Shown in pieces: positions 1 to 5,435 of a DNA stretch of 9,126 nt. Positions within the stretch are counted from its first letter, which is position 1. Every line of letters begins with the position of its first letter. The DNA comes from Desulfobacterales bacterium. Its GTDB lineage: Bacteria > Desulfobacterota > DSM-4660 > Desulfatiglandales > JALVZP01. Below the pieces are notes generated by a model. The model searched no databases. It was given only the letters and a program-made list of their open reading frames with translations, and was not told where the DNA came from. Where the stretch lies: the NCBI GenBank assembly GCA_027037575.1, contig JALVZP010000174.1, positions 1-9,126 on the forward strand. Reading direction: 5' to 3'. A program made the translations under genes and the position numbers.

Positions 1-446
1 TCTATATGCTGACAGGTCTCTTTTCCAAATACCCCTGCATTCATAGAAACCGCCCCTCCAACAGTTCCCGGGATTCCAGCAAGAAATTCCAGTCCCTTTA
101 TGGAATGTCTGATACAGTATCTTAAGAGAGAAGAAACCCTGACTCCAGCACCTGCTATCAAGAAATTTCCTTTATGAATAATTTTTTCAAATTTTCCTTT
201 TAGTCTAAGAACTGCTCCATAAAAACCAGAATCGCTTATAAGGACATTGCTTCCCTTTCCTAATACTACATAGGGAATCTTTTCTGAATTTAAATATGAG
301 ATAAGATTCTTTAATTCTATTAACTTTTTTACATTACATAATGCCAGGGCCTTCCCACCTATCCTGAAGGTAGTATAAGGAGCAAGTTCTATATCAAAAT
401 ATGTGGATGCACATATCTGTTTTATCTCTAAGATCTTATTCCTCAT
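1..446 (-). CDS. murB: UDP-N-acetylenolpyruvoylglucosamine reductase (MurB), N-terminal part
   Basis: MurB is a cytoplasmic flavoenzyme that uses NADPH to reduce UDP-GlcNAc-enolpyruvate to UDP-MurNAc, the second committed step of peptidoglycan synthesis. I translated 148 codons from ATG at 446; the gene then leaves the window, so the C-terminal catalytic part cannot be judged. FAD-binding signatures typical of the family are clear: TTFRIGGKA near residues 25-33, LGKGSNVLISDSGF near 62-75, and GIPGTVGGAVSMNAG at 124-138. The ATG at 446 is the only usual start, because an in-frame TAA lies ten codons upstream (474-476). No good Shine-Dalgarno sequence precedes it. The gene is co-directional with murC, 56 bases downstream of its stop, and probably in the same transcript. 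The identification is certain; the translation signal is weak. Confidence 0.95.
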   Translation of the reverse strand, partial: MRNKILEIKQICASTYFDIELAPYTTFRIGGKALALCNVKKLIELKNLISYLNSEKIPYVVLGKGSNVLISDSGFYGAVLRLKGKFEKIIHKGNFLIAGAGVRVSSLLRYCIRHSIKGLEFLAGIPGTVGGAVSMNAGVFGKETCQHI

Positions 447-502
447 CTTGTAATGGATTTTATAAAAAGGAGTTTATTTAACCCTTATCCCTTATAGGTA
501 AA
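447..502 (-). other. murC-murB intergenic leader with tandem 7-mer
   Basis: This 56-base gap holds the 7-mer CCCTTAT twice in tandem on the plus strand (482-488 and 489-495), read as ATAAGGGATAAGGG on the coding strand, and the palindrome TTTTATAAAA at 458-467. The AAGGG stretches resemble ribosome-binding sequence but end about 35 bases before the murB ATG, too far for normal use. I see no terminator hairpin and no convincing promoter. Confidence 0.35.
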
Positions 503-1894
503 CTAATTTTTAAATGTATCTAAAAGCATGTTTCCTATTTTATAAATATCTCCTGCACCAAGGGTAAGGACCATATCTCCAGGTTTAACTATGGATAGCA
601 GTATTGATAAAGCTTCATCTAAGGATCTGCTAAGCATTAAATTCTTATAACCTCGTCTTTTCATAGAATCTGCAAGTGCTTCTGAACTAATACCTTCTAT
701 AGGTCTTTCCGATGCAGGATATATAGGGGTGAGAACAAGAACATCTGCATCCCTAAAAGATTCTACAAATTTATCAAACAAAAGCTTTGTCCTGGAATAT
801 CTATGTGGCTGAAATACAACAACAAGTCTCCTTTCAGGCCACCATTCCTTTATTGTCTTTAAGACAGAAACTATTTCTGTAGGATGATGGCCATAATCAT
901 CCATAACTATTATATCCTTAACTTTTCCTTTTATCTGAAATCTCCTTTCAAGGCCACCTATATTCTTTAATCCCTTAACTATTGCATCCATTTTTATATC
1001 AAGTTCCATTGCAACCCCAATGGCAGCAAGTGCATTTAGAACATTATGTATCCCTGGCATTCCAACATAGACATCTCCCATATACCTTCCTTTGCATATC
1101 AATTTAAATACTGTGCCAAAATTATGCCTCTTAAGAGAAGTTGCTTTTATATCAGAATCTGAGTCTATTCCATATGTTACATATCTCCTCTTTATTCTCG
1201 GAATAATCTTTCTTACTTCCTTATCATCACCACAGAGGACAGACAGCCCATAAAAAGGAAGACTGTTTACAAATCCCACAAAGGCATCCCTCAGTCTTTC
1301 AATACTTTTATAGTAATCCATATGCTCATAGTCTATATTAGTAACAACTGAAATAGTAGAGGAAAGTTTTAGAAAAGTCCCATCACTTTCATCTGCTTCT
1401 GCAACAAGTATATTTCCCTGGCCAAGCTTTGCATTAGATCCATTCCATATCTTCAGTTTTCCCCCTATCACTACTGTAGGATCCATTTCTGCTGCATTGA
1501 GTATGGATGCAATCATACATGTGGTTGTTGTCTTTCCATGTGCTCCTGAAACAGCAATTCCATATTTAAAACGCATCAGCTCTGCCAACATTTCTGCCCT
1601 TGGTATAACAGGGATTGCCCTCTTCTTTGCCTCTACCAGCTCCTCATTCTCAGGAGATATTGCAGAAGAATAGACTACAACATCTACCTCATCTATATGA
1701 GATTTATCATGAAAATAGTATATCCTTGCTCCTAAGCTTTCTAATCTCTTAGTAATAGAGCTCTCTTTTATATCACAACCACTTACCTCATATCCTAAAT
1801 TAAGAAGAAGTTCGGCAATACCACTCATCCCTATCCCGCCAATCCCGATGAAGTGCAATCTTTTAACCTTATTCAAAAATCCTATTCTTTCCAT
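503..1894 (-). CDS. murC: UDP-N-acetylmuramate--L-alanine ligase (MurC)
   Basis: MurC is the cytoplasmic ATP-dependent ligase that adds L-Ala, the first amino acid of the stem peptide, to UDP-MurNAc. The 463-residue length is normal for the family and all three Mur ligase domains are present. The N-terminal UDP-binding Rossmann motif GIGGIGMSGIA is at 17-27, the ATP P-loop GAHGKTTTT at 117-125, EADESDGTF at 166-174, DDYGHHPTE at 332-340, FQPHRYSRT at 361-369 and GAGDI near 446-450. The HFIGIGGIGMSG start and the DDYGHHPTE motif separate MurC from MurD, E and F. The ATG at 1894 lies one base after the trpB2 stop (TAA-T-ATG), so translation is probably coupled to that gene; no strong Shine-Dalgarno is visible. 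murB follows, as in many cell wall gene clusters. Confidence 0.98.
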   Translation of the reverse strand: MERIGFLNKVKRLHFIGIGGIGMSGIAELLLNLGYEVSGCDIKESSITKRLESLGARIYYFHDKSHIDEVDVVVYSSAISPENEELVEAKKRAIPVIPRAEMLAELMRFKYGIAVSGAHGKTTTTCMIASILNAAEMDPTVVIGGKLKIWNGSNAKLGQGNILVAEADESDGTFLKLSSTISVVTNIDYEHMDYYKSIERLRDAFVGFVNSLPFYGLSVLCGDDKEVRKIIPRIKRRYVTYGIDSDSDIKATSLKRHNFGTVFKLICKGRYMGDVYVGMPGIHNVLNALAAIGVAMELDIKMDAIVKGLKNIGGLERRFQIKGKVKDIIVMDDYGHHPTEIVSVLKTIKEWWPERRLVVVFQPHRYSRTKLLFDKFVESFRDADVLVLTPIYPASERPIEGISSEALADSMKRRGYKNLMLSRSLDEALSILLSIVKPGDMVLTLGAGDIYKIGNMLLDTFKN

Positions 1895-1895
1895 A

Positions 1896-3272
1896 TTATG
1901 CTGTTTTTCTTATCTTTGGCTTTGGAAGAGATTCTATCTCTTTAAGTGCCTTTTTTAATTCCTCATCTGATAATACATAATCCTTAAGTTCTCCCCTAAG
2001 ATATGCATCATATGCAGAAAGATCTAAGAGTCCATGGCCGCTCCAATTAAATAAAATAACCTTTTCCTTTCCTTCTTCTTTTGCCTTTAAGGCCTCTTTT
2101 ATTACTGCTGCAATTGCATGATTTGTTTCAGGTGCACTTATAAATCCTTCTGTCCTTGCAAATGTTATTCCTGCCTTAAATGTCTCTAATTGCTGAACAG
2201 CAATTGCCCTTATAATACCAAGCTCTACAAGATGGCTTACAATAGGTGCCATTCCATGATATCTTAGCCCTCCTGCATGAAATGGCTTAGGAACAAAGCT
2301 ATGACCCAGGGTATGCATTGGAAGAAGTGGTGTCATATGGGCAGTATCACCAAAGTCATAGGAAAATGGTCCTTTTGTCATAGTAGGACATGCTGCAGGT
2401 TCAACAGCTATTATGTCTATATCTTTTCCATTTATCTTATCCTTTACAAATGGAAGGCTAAGCCCTGCAAAATTACTACCTCCACCAGCACATCCAATAA
2501 TTATATCCGGATAATCTCCAATCATCTCAAATTGCTTTACACATTCAAGGCCAATTATTGTCTGATGAAGAAGGACATGATTTAATACACTTCCAAGCGC
2601 ATACTTGGTATCTTTATCCTTTACTGCCGACTCTATTGCCTCACTTATTGCAATACCAAGGCTTCCAGGAGAATTAGGGTCCTCCTCTAAAATTTTTCTT
2701 CCTGCCTCTGTTTCTGTGCTTGGACTTGGTACACACTTTGCTCCCCATGTCTCCATCATAATCCTTCTATAAGGCTTTTGTTCATAGCTTATTTTTACCA
2801 TAAACACCTTGCACTCAAGTCCAAAAAGAGAACATGCAAAGGAAAGGGCACTTCCCCACTGACCTGCACCTGTTTCTGTTGTTATTCTCTTTGTCCCTGA
2901 AATCTTATTATAGTACGCCTGTGGAACTGCTGTGTTGGGTTTATGACTCCCTGCAGGGCTAACTCCTTCATTTTTAAAATAGATACGAGCTGGTGTGCCT
3001 AAGTATTTTTCCAGGTTATATGCCCTATAAAGTGGAGTTGGTCTCCAGAGTGCATATTTATCTAAGACCTCCTCAGGAATATCTATGTATCTCTCCTGAC
3101 TTACCTCTTGTTCAATCAAAGGCATAGGAAATATAGGTGAAAGCTCTTCAGGAGATATAGACCTCCCTGTCTCTGGATGAAGTGGAGGCTCTAAGGGGAC
3201 AGGGAGGTCAGGTAAAATATTATACCATTGACGGGGCAGTTCAGATTCTGGTAGAGTGATTTTGTGAATCAT
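1896..3272 (-). CDS. trpB2: Tryptophan synthase beta-like protein, TrpB2 type
   Basis: This is a PLP-dependent enzyme of the TrpB2 group, which condenses indole with a serine-type donor to give tryptophan. Biochemically studied TrpB2 enzymes prefer O-phosphoserine and work without the TrpA subunit. At 458 residues it is longer than ordinary TrpB (about 390-400), with the extended N-terminus usual for TrpB2 (LPRQWYNILPDLP near 12-24). Visible active-site elements are the Schiff-base lysine K111 in GSHKPNTA, the catalytic glutamate E133 in TTETGAGQWG, the PLP phosphate loop GGGSN at 263-267, and SGHG at 411-414. The ATG at 3272 has a strong AAGGAGGG ribosome-binding site 4 bases upstream. No trpA or other trp gene is in the window. 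It is the first gene of a probable trpB2-murC-murB operon and is divergent from tilS. The TrpB2 class is secure; the in vivo substrate is inferred from family knowledge. Confidence 0.94.
   Translation of the reverse strand: MIHKITLPESELPRQWYNILPDLPVPLEPPLHPETGRSISPEELSPIFPMPLIEQEVSQERYIDIPEEVLDKYALWRPTPLYRAYNLEKYLGTPARIYFKNEGVSPAGSHKPNTAVPQAYYNKISGTKRITTETGAGQWGSALSFACSLFGLECKVFMVKISYEQKPYRRIMMETWGAKCVPSPSTETEAGRKILEEDPNSPGSLGIAISEAIESAVKDKDTKYALGSVLNHVLLHQTIIGLECVKQFEMIGDYPDIIIGCAGGGSNFAGLSLPFVKDKINGKDIDIIAVEPAACPTMTKGPFSYDFGDTAHMTPLLPMHTLGHSFVPKPFHAGGLRYHGMAPIVSHLVELGIIRAIAVQQLETFKAGITFARTEGFISAPETNHAIAAVIKEALKAKEEGKEKVILFNWSGHGLLDLSAYDAYLRGELKDYVLSDEELKKALKEIESLPKPKIRKTA
3228..3257 (+). 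promoter_or_regulatory. Candidate sigma70-type promoter for the tilS operon
   Basis: Inside the 5' end of trpB2, on the plus strand, TTGACG (3228-3233; 5 of 6 to the -35 consensus) is followed after 18 bases by TAGAGT (3252-3257; 4 of 6 to the -10 consensus). A TG at 3249-3250 gives an extended -10 (TGgTAGAGT). Transcription would begin near 3264 and leave a leader of about 23 bases before the tilS ATG. Some promoter must lie within trpB2, because the intergenic gap is only 14 bases. This one is a consensus match only. Confidence 0.45.
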
Positions 3273-3276
3273 TTTT

Positions 3277-3284
3277 CCCTCCTT
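3277..3284 (-). promoter_or_regulatory. Strong Shine-Dalgarno of trpB2
   Basis: The minus strand reads AAGGAGGG four bases before the trpB2 ATG at 3272, a near-perfect ribosome-binding site that fixes this start. Its complement, CCCTCCTT, falls directly before the tilS ATG on the other strand, so tilS gets an anti-SD-like leader instead of an SD. Confidence 0.9.
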
Positions 3285-3286
3285 TT

Positions 3287-4717
3287 ATGATGAAATTGCA
3301 AGATCTAATTACTAATATCATAAAAAGAGTGAGATCCACAATAGATAAGTATCAAATGATAGTTCCATTTGAAAAGATAGTTGTAGGTATATCTGGAGGT
3401 CCTGATTCTGTCTGCCTTTTACATATCTTATATCGATTAAAGGATGAATTAAAAATTGAACTTATAGGAGCACATTTTGATCATGGGTTAAGACCTGGAG
3501 AGGATGAAAAAGAGACAGAATTTGTAAGGTCATTAGTTGAATCCCTTGGTATCCCCTTTGAATATGGAAATGCAGAAAAGGATATAAGAAAAGAAAAGGG
3601 TTCATTAGAGGAAAAGGCAAGGATAGAAAGATATAGGTTTTTAGAAAATATTAGGGAAAAATATAATGCACAAAAGATTGCATTGGGACATAATATGAAT
3701 GATCAAGCAGAGACGATAATAATGAGGCTTTTAAGAGGAAGTGGAATCACAGGATTAAGGGGAATTCCACCTATAAGAGATAAGATTATAAGACCTATAA
3801 TAGACTTGACCAGAGAGGAAATCATATATTATCTTAATACAGAAGGTTTGAAATATGTCACTGACTCATCTAATATGGATATAACCTTCCTCAGGAACAA
3901 AATTCGGCATATTCTCATTCCAGAACTCAAAAGATATCAGCCAAATATTGTAAGAATTTTAGCAAAGACAGCAGAGATCATCTTATTGGAGGATGAATTT
4001 TTAGAGCTTCAGACAGAAAAATGGATTAAAGAGAATGTATTTTTTATAGAGGGTGCTGCAATTATACCAATAAGCAGATTAAAGGAAATTCATATTGCTT
4101 TAAGACAAAGGGTTATAAGAAATATAATCAGGAAAAAGATTGGATATACAAAGAAAATTAGCTTTGAACATATAAGCAATATATTAGAGCTTATAGAAAA
4201 GGGATCTCCTAATTCAGAGATACATCTTCCTTACAATATTGTTATGAAGAAAAGATATGATCTACTTATATGTGATAAAAAAAGGTTATTGGAAGACTAT
4301 TCCTATATCATTGATGGGATTGGAGAATATTATCTTCCTTCTATAAGTAGCTGGATAAAAATAGAAGAAAAAGAAAACTTAGAAGGCTTGAATGAAAATG
4401 CTGTCCTTCTTGATGCTGAAAAGGTAGATTTTCCATTAGAGATAAGAAACATCAGGCCAGGAGATAGGATATATCTGAGTATTGGACACAAAAAGATAAA
4501 AGATATCTTCATAGATATGAAAATCCCAAAAGAGGTAAGAAGAGCCATACCTATCCTCGTAAACAGAGGAATACCTATTTACATATGGTGCATAAAAAAG
4601 ATGGACAAGAGATTTGCTCCAAAAAAAGACAGTAAGAAGATACTAAAAATAAGCATTAAAATAGAAAAGATTCCATTTTGGAAAAAGATATATGGGAGGA
4701 AAAATAATGTGGCTTGA
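3287..4717 (+). CDS. tilS: tRNA(Ile)-lysidine synthetase (TilS)
   Basis: TilS uses ATP and lysine to convert C34 of tRNA-Ile(CAU) to lysidine, which changes decoding from AUG to AUA and charging from Met to Ile; it is cytoplasmic and usually essential. The 476 residues hold the full domain set: the N-type ATP pyrophosphatase domain with SGGPDS at 36-41, AHFDHGLR at 62-69, GHNMNDQAETI near 134-144 and RNKIRHILIPEL at 203-214; a middle helical region; and the C-terminal TilS domain with RPGDRI at 390-395 and KIPKEVRRAIPILV near 412-425. ATG codons at 3287 and 3290 are both possible; neither has a Shine-Dalgarno, since the leader there is pyrimidine-rich. Starting here gives the usual spacing of roughly 35 residues to the P-loop. 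Its 3' end overlaps the next gene by 11 bases. Confidence 0.97.
   Translation: MMKLQDLITNIIKRVRSTIDKYQMIVPFEKIVVGISGGPDSVCLLHILYRLKDELKIELIGAHFDHGLRPGEDEKETEFVRSLVESLGIPFEYGNAEKDIRKEKGSLEEKARIERYRFLENIREKYNAQKIALGHNMNDQAETIIMRLLRGSGITGLRGIPPIRDKIIRPIIDLTREEIIYYLNTEGLKYVTDSSNMDITFLRNKIRHILIPELKRYQPNIVRILAKTAEIILLEDEFLELQTEKWIKENVFFIEGAAIIPISRLKEIHIALRQRVIRNIIRKKIGYTKKISFEHISNILELIEKGSPNSEIHLPYNIVMKKRYDLLICDKKRLLEDYSYIIDGIGEYYLPSISSWIKIEEKENLEGLNENAVLLDAEKVDFPLEIRNIRPGDRIYLSIGHKKIKDIFIDMKIPKEVRRAIPILVNRGIPIYIWCIKKMDKRFAPKKDSKKILKISIKIEKIPFWKKIYGRKNNVA
4694..4699 (+). promoter_or_regulatory. Shine-Dalgarno that sets the start of the 242-residue gene
   Basis: GGGAGG lies 7 bases before ATG 4707. 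An in-frame ATG at 4692 overlaps this site itself and has no ribosome-binding sequence of its own, so 4707 is the better start. Confidence 0.85.
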
Positions 4718-5435
4718 TGAGATTTCAAGGCATCCTTCAGATATTGCAAAATCTGCTATAAAGTTCCTAAATGAGCTTGAATATGGCAGGAGGACTAAAA
4801 ATATATACAGAACAGTAATTCTGCTTTTTATAGACATGCTTTGCTCTGACCCAGAGGCAGTAGAAGAGGCAGAGGATGGAACATTTTTGCTTGTAAATAA
4901 CTGGAATGATTATGATAGTGGCATTATCTCTAATTTTATAGACTGGTGGCTTCCAAAAAAGTGGATTGGAAAAGATATAATCCTATTTAGAGCACCAACA
5001 GTTATGAGGAGATGGCTAAGTTGGTGTTATAAGAATGGTTATTTTGGAAGAAAGAAATATAGAAATTTTGTATCTGTTATTCCAAGGGGAAAGATAAAAG
5101 AGATAAAAAGGCTTCAAGAAGCTGCTCATAAACTTTTTCTTCTCCATACTCCCAATCCAGCCCTCTGGGAAGAAGATAGCAAAATTGTTCCTATAGATAT
5201 ACTAAGGGAGCCTGAGGATTGGGATGAAGGTTATATGAAGATCTTATATTTTAGGGGAAATCTTGCATACTTGGAGAATGAAGAAGGATTGAAGGTTGGA
5301 CCTGTGATGCTATCAAAGGAATTGGTAGAACTTCTGAGACCAGGAGATGTTATAAATGTAGTTATAGGCAAATTTGGAAAGATATGGAAGGTACTTGAAA
5401 GTGGGAATGTATATGCAGATGGAGTAATAGATTGA
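4707..5435 (+). CDS. Uncharacterised 242-residue Trp-rich protein
   Basis: I do not recognise this family. The start at 4707 is chosen for its GGGAGG site; the in-frame ATG at 4692 would add five residues. There is no signal peptide or membrane helix, so it is probably cytoplasmic. Residues about 10-125 look helical, and their spacing recalls the N-terminal SAM-like (core-binding) domain of tyrosine recombinases: a helix around 30-46 (RTKNIYRTVILLFIDML), another around 72-82, and PTVMRRWLSWCYKNGYF at 97-113. The recombinase catalytic domain with its Arg-His-Arg-Tyr residues is absent. After a linker, residues about 178-237 look like a small beta domain containing LRPGDVINVVIGKFGKIW. It has ten Trp in 242 residues. 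It overlaps tilS by 11 bases and the next gene by 4, so it is expressed in the operon. Gene reality is near certain; the fold comparison is a by-eye inference and no function is assigned. Confidence 0.9.
   Translation: MWLDEISRHPSDIAKSAIKFLNELEYGRRTKNIYRTVILLFIDMLCSDPEAVEEAEDGTFLLVNNWNDYDSGIISNFIDWWLPKKWIGKDIILFRAPTVMRRWLSWCYKNGYFGRKKYRNFVSVIPRGKIKEIKRLQEAAHKLFLLHTPNPALWEEDSKIVPIDILREPEDWDEGYMKILYFRGNLAYLENEEGLKVGPVMLSKELVELLRPGDVINVVIGKFGKIWKVLESGNVYADGVID
5421..5424 (+). promoter_or_regulatory. Shine-Dalgarno for a TTG start
   Basis: GGAG lies 7 bases before TTG 5432, which begins the channel gene inside the stop codon region of its upstream neighbour (overlap TTGA). No ATG or GTG is in frame nearby, and starting at TTG gives an intact signal peptide, which supports this unusual start. 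Confidence 0.75.

Noticed and set aside
447..502. A promoter or terminator between murC and murB
   Set aside because: TATAAA on the minus strand has no acceptable -35 at the right distance, and no GC-rich hairpin with a T-run is present.
2277..2585. Plus-strand open frame of about 100 codons opposite trpB2
   Set aside because: It lies wholly antisense to a well-conserved TrpB2 coding region, has no ribosome-binding site or recognisable motif, and is a by-product of that gene's composition.
3327..3355. TTGATA (minus strand, 3355-3350) as the -35 of a trpB2 promoter
   Set aside because: At a 17-base spacing the -10 position reads TCACTC, and the TATGAT box at 3322-3317 is 27 bases away, too far to pair with it.
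4692..4706. Upstream ATG at 4692 as start of the 242-residue protein
   Set aside because: Its codons include the GGGAGG ribosome-binding site for ATG 4707, and nothing suitable precedes 4692.
4330..4837. Two minus-strand open frames opposite tilS and the unknown gene
   Set aside because: They are antisense to confident coding sequence, rich in Phe, Ser and Ile as expected from reversed Lys/Glu-rich codons, and have no plausible start signals.
4707..5435. Calling the unknown protein an integrase or mobile-element remnant
   Set aside because: No catalytic Arg-His-Arg-Tyr domain, no repeats or attachment sites around it, codon use like its neighbours, and tight operon overlaps argue against it.
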